Position numbers and translations under genes: made by a program. Under the pieces are notes generated by a model. The model saw only the letters and a list, made by a program, of their open reading frames with translations. It ran no database searches and was not told where the DNA came from. A stretch of 64,000 bases of DNA, from contig NZ_CP073581.1 in the NCBI RefSeq assembly GCF_018200035.1, forward strand, positions 368,501-432,500. Reading direction: 5' to 3'. Shown one piece after another: positions 53,034 to 63,013 of this stretch; positions within the stretch are counted from its first letter, which is position 1; every line of letters starts with the position of its first letter. Source of the stretch: Sulfitobacter albidus (lineage in GTDB: Bacteria; Pseudomonadota; Alphaproteobacteria; Rhodobacterales; Rhodobacteraceae).

Positions 53034-54530
53034 ATGGCCAAGCCCAAGAAGACCCCGCGCCCCAAGGCCGAAACGCCCCGGGGATTCCGTGACTATTTCG
53101 GCGCCGAGGTGACCCGGCGCAGCGAAATGCTGGGCAGGATCGCGGCGGTCTACCATCGCTACGGATTTGACGCGCTGGAGAGCGCGGGCGTTGAGCGGGT
53201 CGAGGCGCTGGGCAAGTTCCTGCCCGACGTGGACCGCCCCAACGAGGGTGTTTTTGCCTGGCAGGAGGACGCGGAGGCCGAGAAGCCGGGTGATTGGCTC
53301 GCCCTGCGTTACGATCTGACGGCGCCGCTGGCGCGCGTCTACGCCCAGCACCGCAATGATCTGCCCACGCCCTACCGCCGCTACGCGATGGGCCCGGTCT
53401 GGCGCAACGAAAAGCCGGGGCCGGGGCGCTATCGCCAATTCTATCAATGTGATGCGGATACGGTCGGCTCGGGTTCCGTCGCGGCGGACGCGGAGATTTG
53501 CGCGATGCTGGCCGATTGCCTCGAAGAGGTCGGGATCGCGCGGGGCGATTACGTGGTGCGGGTGAACAACCGCAAGGTGCTCAACGGGGTGCTGGAGGTT
53601 GCGGGGCTGTCGGGCGACGACAAGGAAACCGAGCGCGGCATCGTGCTGCGCGCCATCGACAAGCTCGACCGGCTGGGCGCGGAGGGGGTTCGCGCGCTTT
53701 TGGGCGCCGGGCGCAAGGACGAGAGCGGGGATTTCACCGATGGTGCGGGGCTGGACGATGCGCAGGCCGAGGTTGTGATGGGGTTCATGCAGGCCAAGCG
53801 TGATAGTGCGGCGGAGACCTGCGCGCGGCTGCGCGAACTCGTGGGCGACAGCGCCGTGGGCGGCGCCGGCGTCGACGAGCTGGAGCAGATCGGCGCGTTG
53901 CTGGGCGCGGGTGGCTACGGCCCCGACCGGATCGAGATTGACCCGTCGGTCGTGCGCGGGCTGGGCTACTACACCGGCCCCGTCTATGAGGCCGAACTGA
54001 CGTTCGAGATCACCGACGACAAGGGGCGCAAACGCAATTTCGGCTCGGTCGCGGGGGGCGGGCGGTATGACGATCTGGTGAAACGCTTTACCGGGCAGGA
54101 AGTGCCTGCAACCGGCGTGTCCATCGGGGTCGACCGCTTGCTCGCGGCGCTTGAGGCGAAGGGGCGGCTTGACGACCGGGCCGAGGGGCCGGTCGTTGTC
54201 ACCGTGATGGACCGTGACCGCATGGCCGATTATCAGGCGATGGTGGCGGAGCTGCGCGCGGAAGGCATCCGCGCGGAGGTCTATCTGGGCAATCCCAAGA
54301 ACTTTGGCAACCAGTTGAAATACGCCGACAAACGTCACAGCCCCGTTGCCATTATCGAGGGCGGGGATGAGCACGCGAAGGGTGTCGTGCAGATCAAGGA
54401 TCTGGTGCTGGGCGCCAGGATCGCGCAGGACGCGACGTTGGAGGAATGGCGGGATCGCCCCTCGCAGTACGAAGTGGCGCGCGGCGATATGGTGGCGAAG
54501 GTGCGCGAGATCCTGGAGCTGTATCGCTGA
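53034..54530 (+). CDS. hisS: histidyl-tRNA synthetase
   Basis: A 498-residue class II synthetase that charges tRNA-His. Visible motifs: motif 1 region [17 protein letters not shown], motif 2 [27 protein letters not shown], the histidine-binding [14 protein letters not shown], and motif 3 [11 protein letters not shown]...[16 protein letters not shown], with an anticodon-binding C-terminal domain. I start it at ATG 53034, after GAGGA; an in-frame ATG at 53022 would add four residues. The stop overlaps the hisZ start, linking it to the histidine genes. Confidence 0.95.
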   Translation: MAKPKKTPRPKAETPRGFRDYFGAEVTRRSEMLGRIAAVYHRYGFDALESAGVERVEALGKFLPDVDRPNEGVFAWQEDAEAEKPGDWLALRYDLTAPLARVYAQHRNDLPTPYRRYAMGPVWRNEKPGPGRYRQFYQCDADTVGSGSVAADAEICAMLADCLEEVGIARGDYVVRVNNRKVLNGVLEVAGLSGDDKETERGIVLRAIDKLDRLGAEGVRALLGAGRKDESGDFTDGAGLDDAQAEVVMGFMQAKRDSAAETCARLRELVGDSAVGGAGVDELEQIGALLGAGGYGPDRIEIDPSVVRGLGYYTGPVYEAELTFEITDDKGRKRNFGSVAGGGRYDDLVKRFTGQEVPATGVSIGVDRLLAALEAKGRLDDRAEGPVVVTVMDRDRMADYQAMVAELRAEGIRAEVYLGNPKNFGNQLKYADKRHSPVAIIEGGDEHAKGVVQIKDLVLGARIAQDATLEEWRDRPSQYEVARGDMVAKVREILELYR

Positions 54531-55615
54531 TGCCGACACGGGCTGAGACGAACGCCCGCGCCTCGGCCTTACGCGCGGGCTTCGAGGCGGCGGGCGCCGT
54601 GGCGGTGGAGCCACCGATCCTGCAACCGGCGGGCGCGCTTTTGGACCTCTACGGCGAGGACATCCGCGCGCGGGCTTATGTGACCTCGGATCCTTTGCGG
54701 GGGGAGCAGATGCTGCGGCCCGATTTCACCGTGCCGGTGGTGCAGATGCATATGGCCGGGGGTGCGGAGCCTGCGCGCTATACCTACGCAGGCGAGGTGT
54801 TTCGCCGCCAAGAGGACGACGCGGCGCGGGCCAATGAATACGTGCAGGTCGGCTATGAGGTGTTTGACCGCGCCGATCCTGCGGGCGCCGATGCCGAGGT
54901 GTTCGCGCGCATCGCGGGCGCGCTGGCGCATGTGCCGACCCGTGCCGTGGTGGGCGATGTGGGCCTGTTGATGGCGGCGGTCGAGGGGTTGAGCACGACC
55001 GAGACGCGCAAGGCCGCGCTGCGCCGGCATCTGTGGCGCCCCCGGCGGTTTCGCCAGTTGCTGGAGATGTTTGCCGGGCGCATCGCATCCCCGCCGACGC
55101 GCGCGGCGCTGCTGCGCGGAGAGATCGAGACGCAGGCGCCCCACGTGGGCAAGCGGCGGGGTGCCGAGATCGAGGCGCGTATCAACGCGCTGCGGATCGA
55201 CGCCCGCGCGCCCGCGCTGGACGCGCGCGAGGTGGATCTGATCGAGGGGCTGCTGGATATCGCGATGCCGCTGCCCGATGCGTTGAGCCGTCTGCATGAT
55301 CTGTGCGTCGACATGCCCGCGATTTCCGGCGCGGTCGAAGGGCTCGACGCGCGGCGCGGGGCGCTGGAGACGCGGGGTGTGGACGTGCGCGCATTGACGT
55401 TCGAGGCAAGCTATGGCCGCACGTCGATGGAATATTACGACGGGTTTGTCTTTGGGTTGCGGGCCGAGGCGCGGCCGGATTTGCCGCCGCTGGCCACCGG
55501 GGGGCGCTATGACGCGCTGACCCGGCGGTTGGGCGCGGGCGCGGAGATCCCGGCGGTGGGCGGCGTGATGCGCCCCGGTCCGCTGATCGAGGTCGAGGAG
55601 GCCGCGACATGCTGA
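54530..55615 (+). CDS. hisZ: ATP phosphoribosyltransferase regulatory subunit HisZ
   Basis: A 361-residue paralogue of histidyl-tRNA synthetase that lacks the anticodon domain and activates the short HisG. It has RPDFTVPVVQMHMA, YTYAGEVFRRQEDD, the HisRS-like FEASYGRTSMEYYDGFVFG and ATGGRYDALTRRLG. The TGATG overlap with hisS fixes the start at 54530, and the hisG start lies inside its last codons. Confidence 0.93.
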   Translation: MPTRAETNARASALRAGFEAAGAVAVEPPILQPAGALLDLYGEDIRARAYVTSDPLRGEQMLRPDFTVPVVQMHMAGGAEPARYTYAGEVFRRQEDDAARANEYVQVGYEVFDRADPAGADAEVFARIAGALAHVPTRAVVGDVGLLMAAVEGLSTTETRKAALRRHLWRPRRFRQLLEMFAGRIASPPTRAALLRGEIETQAPHVGKRRGAEIEARINALRIDARAPALDAREVDLIEGLLDIAMPLPDALSRLHDLCVDMPAISGAVEGLDARRGALETRGVDVRALTFEASYGRTSMEYYDGFVFGLRAEARPDLPPLATGGRYDALTRRLGAGAEIPAVGGVMRPGPLIEVEEAATC

Positions 55616-56295
55616 AACTTGGCGTGCCGTCCAAGGGGCGGCTGATGGAAAAGACGTTCCAGTGGTTTGCGGCGCGTGGGATCGAGCTGACGCGCAGCGG
55701 GTCGGAGCGGGAATACGCGGGCGCCGTGCACGGCATCGACGGGGTGGCGCTGGTGCTGTTGTCGGCCGGGGAGATCCCGCGCGAGTTGCAGGCCGGGCGC
55801 ATCCATCTGGGGGTGACGGGCACCGACCTGGTGCACGAGAAACTGCCGCTGTGGGACAGCGTGGTGGAAGAGGTCGCGCCGCTGGGCTTTGGTCAGGCGG
55901 ATCTGATCATCGCGGTGCCGCAGGTGTGGGTGGACGTGGAAACACTGCACGATCTGGACGCGGTTGCGGCGGCGTTCCGTGCCACCCACGGCCACCGGCT
56001 GCGCATCGCCACAAAATACCACCGGCTGGTGCGCGAGTTTCTGCGCCACGCCGGCGTGGCGGATTATGCCTTGGTCGACAGTCAGGGCGCGACGGAAGGC
56101 ACCGTGGCCAACGAGACGGCGGAGGCGATTGCCGATATCACCTCGACCGGTGAGACGCTGCGCGCCAACCACCTCAAGATTTTGAGCGACGGGATGATCC
56201 TGCGCAGTCAGGCGACGCTGTGGCGCTCGCGCACAGCGGCGTTGGAGGGCGAGGCGCGGTCGGCGCTCGACACGCTGCTGGCGCGCATCGGCTGA
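55609..56295 (+). CDS. hisG: ATP phosphoribosyltransferase, short form
   Basis: The first enzyme of histidine synthesis, joining ATP and PRPP. At 228 residues it is the short form without the C-terminal regulatory domain, which needs HisZ, encoded just upstream. Motifs: LGVPSKGRLMEKTFQWF, LGVTGTDLVHEK, RIATKYHRLVREFL and the PRPP-binding VDSQGATEGTVANETAEAI. The ATG at 55609 overlaps the hisZ stop. Confidence 0.94.
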   Translation: MLKLGVPSKGRLMEKTFQWFAARGIELTRSGSEREYAGAVHGIDGVALVLLSAGEIPRELQAGRIHLGVTGTDLVHEKLPLWDSVVEEVAPLGFGQADLIIAVPQVWVDVETLHDLDAVAAAFRATHGHRLRIATKYHRLVREFLRHAGVADYALVDSQGATEGTVANETAEAIADITSTGETLRANHLKILSDGMILRSQATLWRSRTAALEGEARSALDTLLARIG

Positions 56296-56306
56296 GGCGG
56301 GGGATC

Positions 56307-56349
56307 GGAATTTTCGAAAATTCCGGTCCGAATTTTTTGAAAAATTCGG
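56307..56349. terminator. two tandem AT-rich palindromes, likely bidirectional terminator
   Basis: The perfect 18-bp palindrome GGAATTTTCGAAAATTCC (56307-56324) is followed 3 nt later by a second inverted repeat (56328-56349) with 10-bp arms CCGAATTTTT / AAAAATTCGG around TG. They lie between the convergent hisG and DUF1489 genes, so T-runs serve both directions. The two also share related sequences and could pair with each other. Confidence 0.7.
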
Positions 56350-56357
56350 GCAGCGCG

Positions 56358-56789
56358 TCAGAGCACGCCAATGTCCGCCAACGCGCGGTTCAATTCGGCG
56401 GGCAGAGCGGTTTCGCCCGCGCGGCCCTTGGGCAGATCGGCGGGGGCGTCTTCGGGGGCGAGGTAGCGCCAGCCCTGAAACGGGCGGCGCAGGGCGGTGA
56501 CGGTGGGAATGACCTCGGGATCGAGCACGATGCCGCAGCGGCGGATGCCGTCGGCGCCGATTTTCTCGTCCAGCCGCAGGATGCGCTGGCGGGCTGAAAT
56601 CTCTCCCTTGATGACCCAGTAGATCGAGCCGCCGTTGAGGATTTCCGCCTCGCGTTTGGGCCACATGCGGGTCTGGTGGTAGTATTGGCCGCGGTGGATC
56701 TGCTTTGACCGGTGGCGCTGCCAGTCGATCAGCTGCTCGACGCTTTCGGTGCCGACCGACAGTTTCAGCAGATTGACGAATTTACTCAC
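56358..56789 (-). CDS. DUF1489 family protein
   Basis: A 143-residue protein typical of alphaproteobacteria: VNLLKLSVGTESVEQLIDWQ near the start, then THQTRMWPKR-like YYHQTRMWPKREAEILNGGS, YWVIKGEISARQRILRLDE, DPEVIPTVTALRRPFQGWRYL. Function is unknown. I start it at GTG 56789 (residues V-S-K-F-V-N), which gives the usual family length; a longer frame to 56849 is possible but would run through a DnaA-box-like sequence. Confidence 0.82.
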   Translation of the reverse strand: MSKFVNLLKLSVGTESVEQLIDWQRHRSKQIHRGQYYHQTRMWPKREAEILNGGSIYWVIKGEISARQRILRLDEKIGADGIRRCGIVLDPEVIPTVTALRRPFQGWRYLAPEDAPADLPKGRAGETALPAELNRALADIGVL

Positions 56790-56805
56790 AGACCTGTCCA
56801 CCCGG

Positions 56806-56814
56806 TTATCCACA
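56806..56814 (+). promoter_or_regulatory. DnaA-box-like sequence
   Basis: TTATCCACA, a perfect match to the strong DnaA box, between the divergent DUF1489 and nrdJ genes, with a second TCCAC 13 nt before it. Ribonucleotide reductase genes are often under DnaA control. A single 9-base match in a 64-kb window could easily be chance. Confidence 0.3.
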
Positions 56815-56968
56815 GACTCACCCCTGAGCCACGACATACAGTAGTCCATTGGCGCAAAACTGCAACGTGTGGTAGGGTGTCGCGGGGGCAGGCGGGAAAT
56901 TCCGGGTGGCCTTTTGGCGCGATAAGTCTATTCTTGGCCTCTCCCCAATGCACCTTCGAGGAATCGCC

Positions 56969-59257
56969 ATGACCGCCTTTGCCGCCCCCATCGCCGAGCA
57001 GATCTGGGATATGAAGTACCGCTTCAAGGCGCCGGATGGCACGCCCCATGATGTCACGGTCGAGGATACCTGGCGCCGCATTGCGCGCGATCTGGCGCAG
57101 GCGGAGACAGACAAGGACGGCTGGGAAGAGACGTTTTACGACGCGCTGAGCGATTTCAAATACCTGCCCGCCGGGCGGATCACGGCGGGGGCAGGCACCG
57201 CGCGGCGGGTGACGTTGTTCAACTGTTTCGTGATGGGCACGGTGCCCGACAGCATGGGCGGTATTTTCGACATGCTGAAGGAGGCCGCGCTGACGATGCA
57301 GCAAGGCGGCGGGATCGGCTATGATTTCAGCACCATCCGCCCGCGCGGCGCGGACGTGAAGGGCGTGAGCGCCGATGCCTCCGGCCCCCTGTCATTCATG
57401 GATGTGTGGGACGCGATGTGCCGCACGATCATGTCCGCAGGCTCGCGTCGTGGTGCGATGATGGCGACGATGCGCTGCGACCACCCGGATGTGGAGGATT
57501 TCATCACCGCCAAATCCGACGCCGCCCGGCTGCGGATGTTCAACATGTCCGTTCTGGTCACCGATCCGTTCATGGAGGCGGTGAAGGCCGATGGCCCGTG
57601 GGACCTGGTCTTTGACGATCAGGTCTACAAGACCGTGAAGGCGCGCGATCTGTGGAACCAGATCATGAAGGCGACCTATGATTTTGCCGAACCCGGCGTG
57701 ATTTTCATCGACCGGATCAACCAGGCCAACAACCTGAGCTATTGCGAGACCATCGCCGCCACCAACCCCTGCGGCGAGCAGCCGCTGCCGCCTTACGGTG
57801 CGTGCCTGTTGGGGTCGATCAACCTTGCCAAGCTGGTGACGGACCCGTTCGAGGAGGTCGCCGAGCTGAATGTGGATGGCCTCAACGAGCTGGTCGCTAC
57901 TGCGGTGCGGATGATGGACAACGTGGTCGACGTGTCGAAATTCCCGCTGGAGGCGCAGGCGCGCGAGGCGCAGGCTAAGCGGCGGATCGGGCTGGGTGTG
58001 ACCGGGCTGGCCGATGCGCTGCTAATGCTGGGCCTGCGCTATGGCTCGGACGAGGCGGCGCGTCAGACCGAGGACTGGCTGCACGCGATCGCCCGCGCCG
58101 CATATCTGGCGTCGGTGGAATTGGCCAAGGAAAAAGGCGCCTTCCCGCTGTTCGATGCGGATCAATATCTGGCGTCGGGCACGATGCAGATGATGGATGA
58201 GGACGTGCGTGACGCGATCCGCACACACGGCATCCGCAACGCGCTGCTGACCTCGATCGCGCCCACCGGCACGATCAGCCTTTATGCGGGCAACGTCAGC
58301 TCTGGCATCGAGCCGGTGTTTGCCTATGCCTACACCCGCAAGGTCTTGCAAAAGGACGGCACCCGCACCGAGGAGGAGGTCGTCGATTACGCGGTGCAGA
58401 TGTGGCGCGACAAATTCGGCGACCGCGAACTGCCCGAGTATTTCGTGAACGCGCAGACGCTGGCCCCGCTGGATCACGTCAAAATGCAGGCGGCGGCGCA
58501 GAAATGGGTGGATTCGTCGATCTCCAAAACGATCAACTGCCCCGAGGATATCTCCTTCGAGGCGTTCAAGGACGTGTATATGGAGGCGTGGGACACGGGC
58601 TGCAAAGGCTGCACCACCTACCGTCCGAACGATGTGACCGGCAGCGTGCTGAGCGTGAGCGAGGACAAAAAGGAAGCGCCCGAGGTCGTCTCCCACGACG
58701 GGGAGGAGCCGCAGGCGCCGCACGGCGACGTGATCTATATGAGCGAACCGCTGGACCGGCCCGAGGAGCTGGAAGGATCGACCTACAAGATCAAATGGCC
58801 CGACAGTGAGCACGCGCTTTATATCACCGTGAACGATCTGATCGTGGGCGGGAAGCGGCGTCCGTTCGAGGTGTTCATCAACTCCAAGAACATGGAGAAC
58901 TTTGCCTGGACCGTGGCGCTGACGCGCATGATCTCGGCGGTGTTCCGGCGCGGTGGCGATGTGTCGTTTGTGGTCGAAGAGCTGAAGGCGGTATTCGATC
59001 CGCGCGGGGGCGCGTGGATGGGGGGCAAATATATCCCCTCAATCCTCGCGGCCATCGGCGGGGTGATCGAGCAGCACCTGATCGCCACGGGCTTTATCGC
59101 GGGCGAAGGGCTGGGCCTGAAAAGTGATCCGCAGGCCAAGGTCGTGGGGCTGGAAAAGCCGCGGGGCAAGGCGTGTTCGAGTTGCGGGCAGTACGATTTG
59201 CGCATGGTCGAAGGCTGCATGACATGTGCCAGCTGCGGGCACAGCAAATGCGGCTGA
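56969..59257 (+). CDS. nrdJ: adenosylcobalamin-dependent ribonucleotide reductase (class II)
   Basis: A 762-residue enzyme that makes deoxyribonucleotides with coenzyme B12. Features: LPAGRITAGAGTARRVTLFNCFVMG (substrate Cys), QQGGGIGYDFSTIRPRG, NPCGEQPLPPYGACLLGSINLAKL (radical-site Cys and Glu), LTSIAPTGTISLYAGNVSSGIEP, and a Cys-rich tail (ACSSCGQYDLRM, then GCMTCASCGHSKCG) that shuttles electrons. I chose the ATG at 56969, which has GAGGAA 6 nt before it. No cobalamin riboswitch is evident in the 180 nt upstream. Confidence 0.95.
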   Translation: MTAFAAPIAEQIWDMKYRFKAPDGTPHDVTVEDTWRRIARDLAQAETDKDGWEETFYDALSDFKYLPAGRITAGAGTARRVTLFNCFVMGTVPDSMGGIFDMLKEAALTMQQGGGIGYDFSTIRPRGADVKGVSADASGPLSFMDVWDAMCRTIMSAGSRRGAMMATMRCDHPDVEDFITAKSDAARLRMFNMSVLVTDPFMEAVKADGPWDLVFDDQVYKTVKARDLWNQIMKATYDFAEPGVIFIDRINQANNLSYCETIAATNPCGEQPLPPYGACLLGSINLAKLVTDPFEEVAELNVDGLNELVATAVRMMDNVVDVSKFPLEAQAREAQAKRRIGLGVTGLADALLMLGLRYGSDEAARQTEDWLHAIARAAYLASVELAKEKGAFPLFDADQYLASGTMQMMDEDVRDAIRTHGIRNALLTSIAPTGTISLYAGNVSSGIEPVFAYAYTRKVLQKDGTRTEEEVVDYAVQMWRDKFGDRELPEYFVNAQTLAPLDHVKMQAAAQKWVDSSISKTINCPEDISFEAFKDVYMEAWDTGCKGCTTYRPNDVTGSVLSVSEDKKEAPEVVSHDGEEPQAPHGDVIYMSEPLDRPEELEGSTYKIKWPDSEHALYITVNDLIVGGKRRPFEVFINSKNMENFAWTVALTRMISAVFRRGGDVSFVVEELKAVFDPRGGAWMGGKYIPSILAAIGGVIEQHLIATGFIAGEGLGLKSDPQAKVVGLEKPRGKACSSCGQYDLRMVEGCMTCASCGHSKCG

Positions 59258-59643
59258 CCGGGCAATTGGCCTGCGCATTGAAACGAGCGTGACACTTCGG
59301 GAGGTTTGCCTACTTCTCGACACAGATGAAATGACCACCGAGAGCGCGGCTTTCGGTGGTTTTCGTTTGTTTGCTGCGGGGAGTTGATTGCGCCTGCAGG
59401 GGCTGTGTGATCCGACCGCTGTTTGGGGAGGGAGTCTGGGGCCTTGCTATGTGGCTCAGGGGTTTTGAGGAAATCCCGGTGTTCGGTTCCGTTTCTTCTT
59501 CAGCCGTTTTTCCGTTCAACGGCGCGGGGCGTTGCGTCGGGGGCGTCGGGAAAGGCAGGGGGGGCAGCATTTGGAATACGGTGGACTTCCCCTGGCCTCG
59601 GAGATCATGCTGAGCCAGTTTGTGCGGTTTTGGAGGGTTGGCA
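59258..59643. other. 386-bp intergenic region after nrdJ
   Basis: Contains the nrdJ terminator at 59334-59365 and then about 280 bases with several overlapping open frames in GC-rich sequence but no credible gene. The promoter for xylulokinase must lie in its right part; I see no clear promoter box. The GGAGGG ribosome binding site of xylulokinase is at its right end. Confidence 0.5.
59334..59365 (+). terminator. intrinsic terminator of nrdJ
   Basis: ACCACCGA (59334-59341) pairs with TCGGTGGT (59353-59360), and TTTCG and further T-rich sequence follows. It lies 77 nt after the nrdJ stop on the same strand. Confidence 0.75.
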
Positions 59644-61080
59644 ATGTATTTGGGATTGGATCTGGGCACGTCCGGGGTAAAGGCGCTGTTGGTCGACGAC
59701 GCGCAGCGGCGCGTGGGCGAGGGGCACGCGGCGTTGGGCGTGCAGCGCCCGTATCCCGGCTGGTCAGAGCAGGATCCCGACGACTGGATCCGCGCCTGTG
59801 AGGCGGCAATCGCCGATCTGCGCGCGCGGGCTCCCGAAGGTTTTGCCGCGCTTAAGGGGATCGGCGTGTCGGGCCAGATGCACGGGGCGACGTTGCTGGA
59901 TGCAAACGACCGCCCCCTGCGCCCCGCGATGCTGTGGAACGACGGGCGGTCGGCGGCGGAATGCGCGGTGCTGGAGGCGCGGGCAGATTTTCGCGGGATC
60001 GGCGGCAATATCGTCATGGCAGGCTTTACCGCGCCCAAGCTGGAGTGGGTCCGCACGCATGAGCCAGAGATATTCGCCAAGATCGCCAAGGTGCTGCTGC
60101 CCAAGGATTACGTGGGCCTGTGGCTGACGGGTCGGCACATGTCGGAGATGTCGGATGCGGCGGGCACGCTGTGGCTGGACGTGGCGCGGCGCGACTGGTC
60201 GGAGGATCTGCTGGCGGCAACGGGGCTGAGCCGCGCGCAGATGCCAGAGTTGGTCGAGGGGTCGGCGGCGGCGGGATCGCTGCGCCCGGCGCTGGCGCAG
60301 ACGTGGGGCGTGGGCGCCGTGACCGTGGCCGGGGGCGCGGGCGACAATGCCGCAACCGCCTGCGGCTTTGGCATCGTGCAGCCCGGCGAGGCGTTCGTCT
60401 CGCTCGGTACGTCGGGTGTCTTGTTCACCGCGACCGACCGGTTTGCCGCCAATACCGATGGGGCGGTGCATAGTTTTTGCCACGCGGTGCCGCAGACCTG
60501 GCATCAGATGGGGGTGATCCTGTCGGCGACGGATAGCCTGAATTGGCTGTCCGAGGTGACGGGGACGGGCGCGGCCGATCTGGCCGGTTTGGTCGCCCCG
60601 CCCACCGCGCCGTCGCCGGTGACCTTCCTGCCGTATCTGTCGGGCGAGCGCACACCGCACAATGCGCCCGAGGCGTCGGCAAGCTTCATCGGGCTGCGCC
60701 GCGATCACGGCCTGCCCGAGATGACGCAGGCGGTGTTCGAGGGGGTTGCCTTTGCCTTTGCCGATTGTCGTCGGGTGATCGAGGAGGCGGGGGCGCGGGT
60801 CGATACGGCGTGGGTCGCGGGCGGCGGCAGCCAGTCGGACGCGTGGTTGCAGATCATTGCGGCGGCCACGGGCATGACGCTGAAACTGCCCGACGGCGGC
60901 GCGCAGGGCGCGGCCTTGGGCGCCGCGCGGCTGGCTATGGCGGCCTGCGGGGAGCGCGATGTGTTTACCCTGCCCACGCTGGCGCGGGAGGTCACGCCGG
61001 AGCCGGGTCTGCAAGACGCCTACGCCGCGCGGATCGACACCTACCGCGAAGCCTTTAGCGCCCTTTCCGCCCTGTCCTGA
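59644..61080 (+). CDS. xylB: xylulokinase
   Basis: A 478-residue FGGY-family sugar kinase: phosphate loop YLGLDLGTSGVKALLVDD (2-19), substrate segment GIGVSGQMHGATLLD, catalytic Asp in VAGGAGDNAATACGFG, and the ATP-binding WVAGGGSQSDAWLQIIAAATG. The length and GQMHG fit D-xylulokinase. The ATG at 59644 follows GGAGGG at 6 nt. No xylA or xylose transporter adjoins it; it lies upstream of edd-eda on the same strand after 119 nt, so its sugar might feed the same central pathway. Confidence 0.9.
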   Translation: MYLGLDLGTSGVKALLVDDAQRRVGEGHAALGVQRPYPGWSEQDPDDWIRACEAAIADLRARAPEGFAALKGIGVSGQMHGATLLDANDRPLRPAMLWNDGRSAAECAVLEARADFRGIGGNIVMAGFTAPKLEWVRTHEPEIFAKIAKVLLPKDYVGLWLTGRHMSEMSDAAGTLWLDVARRDWSEDLLAATGLSRAQMPELVEGSAAAGSLRPALAQTWGVGAVTVAGGAGDNAATACGFGIVQPGEAFVSLGTSGVLFTATDRFAANTDGAVHSFCHAVPQTWHQMGVILSATDSLNWLSEVTGTGAADLAGLVAPPTAPSPVTFLPYLSGERTPHNAPEASASFIGLRRDHGLPEMTQAVFEGVAFAFADCRRVIEEAGARVDTAWVAGGGSQSDAWLQIIAAATGMTLKLPDGGAQGAALGAARLAMAACGERDVFTLPTLAREVTPEPGLQDAYAARIDTYREAFSALSALS

Positions 61081-61090
61081 GCGCCACGAT

Positions 61091-61160
61091 TTGACAGCGG
61101 GTCAATGATGCGTTGCAATCGGGGTGAAACCCCCTATTGTGCGCCGTGTTAGCGCAAACA
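61091..61160 (+). promoter_or_regulatory. edd promoter and LacI-type operator candidate
   Basis: TTGACA (61091-61096), a 17-nt spacer and TGCAAT (61114-61119) make a plausible sigma-70 promoter. GGGGT/ACCCC (61121-61133) forms a small hairpin near the presumed start point. TGTTAGCGCAAACA at 61147-61160 is a near-perfect palindrome with a central CG, the usual form of LacI-family operators, and lies 39 nt before the edd ATG. Repression by a gluconate- or ED-linked LacI/GntR-type regulator is inferred. Confidence 0.5.
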
Positions 61161-61199
61161 TTGCGCCGCACCGCTGCATTGAGGCAAAAAGGATCGACC

Positions 61200-63008
61200 A
61201 TGGCTCTTCATCCAGAGATCTCCCGTATCACCGACCGTATCGTCGCGCGCAGCGAAGGACCTCGGCGCGCGTATCTTGACCGGATGCAGGCGGCGCGGCG
61301 GCAGGGTCCGTCGCGCGGGCATCTGTCGTGCAGCGGGCAGGCCCATGCCTTTGCCGCCGCCGGGCCGGACCAAGAGGCGCTGGCGACCGGGGCGCAGGGT
61401 AATCTGGGGATCGTGACGGCCTATAACGACATGCTGTCGGCGCATCAGCCGTTCGAACGCTACCCCACGCTGATCCGGGACGCGATTCGCGCGGGTGGCG
61501 GCACCGCGCAGGTGGCGGGCGGAGTACCCGCGATGTGCGACGGGGTCACGCAGGGCGAGGCGGGGATGGAGCTGTCGCTCTTCTCGCGCGATGTGATCGC
61601 CTTGGCGGCGGGCGTGGCGCTGAGCCACAACACATTCGATGCCGCCGTGTTCCTTGGGGTGTGCGACAAGATCGTGCCGGGCCTCGTGATCGGGGCGCAG
61701 GTCTTTGGCCATTTGCCCGCCGTGTTCATCCCCGCAGGGCCGATGACCAGCGGTCTGGCGAATGAGGATAAGGCCAAGGTGCGCCAGGCCTTTGCCGCAG
61801 GCGAGTGCGGGCGCGCGGAGTTGATGGCGGCCGAAATGGCGGCCTATCATGGGGCGGGCACCTGCACCTTCTACGGCACCGCCAATACCAACCAGATGCT
61901 GATGGAATTCATGGGGCTGCACCTGCCCGCCACCAGCTTTATCAACCCCGGTGCCGAGATCCGCGATGCGCTGACGGTCGAGGCCGCGCGCCGCGCGCTG
62001 TCGATGAGCGATCTGGGCGAGGAGTATACCCCCGTCTGCGAGGTTCTGACCGAAAAGGCATTCGTGAACGGCATGGTCGGTCTGATGGCGACGGGGGGAT
62101 CGACCAATCTGCTCATTCACCTGATTGCGATGGCACGGGCTGGCGGTATCATCCTTGATTGGCAGGATTTTTCCGAGATTTCCGATCTGGTGCCGCTGAT
62201 GGCGCGCGTTTATCCCAACGGGCTGGCGGATGTGAACCATTTTCACGCGGCGGGCGGTCTGGGCTATATGATCGGGGAGCTGTTGGGCGCGGGCTTGCTG
62301 CACCCCGACACAAAGACGGTCGCGGGCGGCGGGCTGGAACGCTACACCCAAGAGCCGGTGCTCAAGGACGGCACGCTGACATGGCAGCCGGGCACCACCG
62401 TCAGCCTCAACGACAAGATCCTGCGCCCCGCCGCTGATCCGTTCCAATCCTCGGGCGGGCTCAAGCGTCTGGCGGGCGGGCTTGGCACCTCCGTGATCAA
62501 GATTTCCGCCGTGGCGCCCGAGCATCAGACGGTCGAGGCGCCGGTACGTGTGTTCCACACCCAAGAGGCGGTGAAGGCGGCGTTCAAGGCGGGTGAGCTG
62601 ACCGGCGACGTGATTGTCGTGGTGCGCTTTCAGGGGCCCAAGGCCAACGGGATGCCGGAACTGCACAGCCTCACGCCGCTGCTGGGCATCTGTCAGGGGC
62701 GCGGGCAAAAGGTGGCGCTGGTCACCGACGGGCGTATGTCGGGCGCGTCGGGCAAGGTGCCCGCGGCGATCCACGTCTGCCCCGAAGCGCTGGACGGTGG
62801 CCCGATTGCCAAGCTGCAAGATGGCGATATCCTGCGCCTCGATGCCGGAGCGGGCACGCTGGAAATCATGACCGAGGGCGTGCTGGACCGCACCCCCGTG
62901 ACCGCCGACATGAGCGGCAATGCCTTTGGCACCGGGCGCGAGCTGTTCGCGCCGTTCCGGGCCGCCGTGGGCGCCGCAGAGACCGGCGCAAGTATTTTTG
63001 GGAGCTGA
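61200..63008 (+). CDS. edd: phosphogluconate dehydratase
   Basis: The first specific enzyme of the Entner-Doudoroff pathway, converting 6-phosphogluconate to KDPG. The 602-residue protein has the IlvD/Edd features: [46 protein letters not shown] with a cluster-ligand Cys, [14 protein letters not shown] with another Cys, [20 protein letters not shown], and [19 protein letters not shown] near the end. The ATG at 61200 gives the usual N terminus ([14 protein letters not shown]). The eda gene follows 5 nt later. Confidence 0.95.
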   Translation: MALHPEISRITDRIVARSEGPRRAYLDRMQAARRQGPSRGHLSCSGQAHAFAAAGPDQEALATGAQGNLGIVTAYNDMLSAHQPFERYPTLIRDAIRAGGGTAQVAGGVPAMCDGVTQGEAGMELSLFSRDVIALAAGVALSHNTFDAAVFLGVCDKIVPGLVIGAQVFGHLPAVFIPAGPMTSGLANEDKAKVRQAFAAGECGRAELMAAEMAAYHGAGTCTFYGTANTNQMLMEFMGLHLPATSFINPGAEIRDALTVEAARRALSMSDLGEEYTPVCEVLTEKAFVNGMVGLMATGGSTNLLIHLIAMARAGGIILDWQDFSEISDLVPLMARVYPNGLADVNHFHAAGGLGYMIGELLGAGLLHPDTKTVAGGGLERYTQEPVLKDGTLTWQPGTTVSLNDKILRPAADPFQSSGGLKRLAGGLGTSVIKISAVAPEHQTVEAPVRVFHTQEAVKAAFKAGELTGDVIVVVRFQGPKANGMPELHSLTPLLGICQGRGQKVALVTDGRMSGASGKVPAAIHVCPEALDGGPIAKLQDGDILRLDAGAGTLEIMTEGVLDRTPVTADMSGNAFGTGRELFAPFRAAVGAAETGASIFGS

Positions 63009-63013
63009 GAGCC

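Noticed and set aside
56850..56968. NrdR boxes or a cobalamin riboswitch upstream of nrdJ
   Set aside because: ACATACAGTAGT is only a loose NrdR-like match, with no second box; no B12-box or long structured leader fits in the space.
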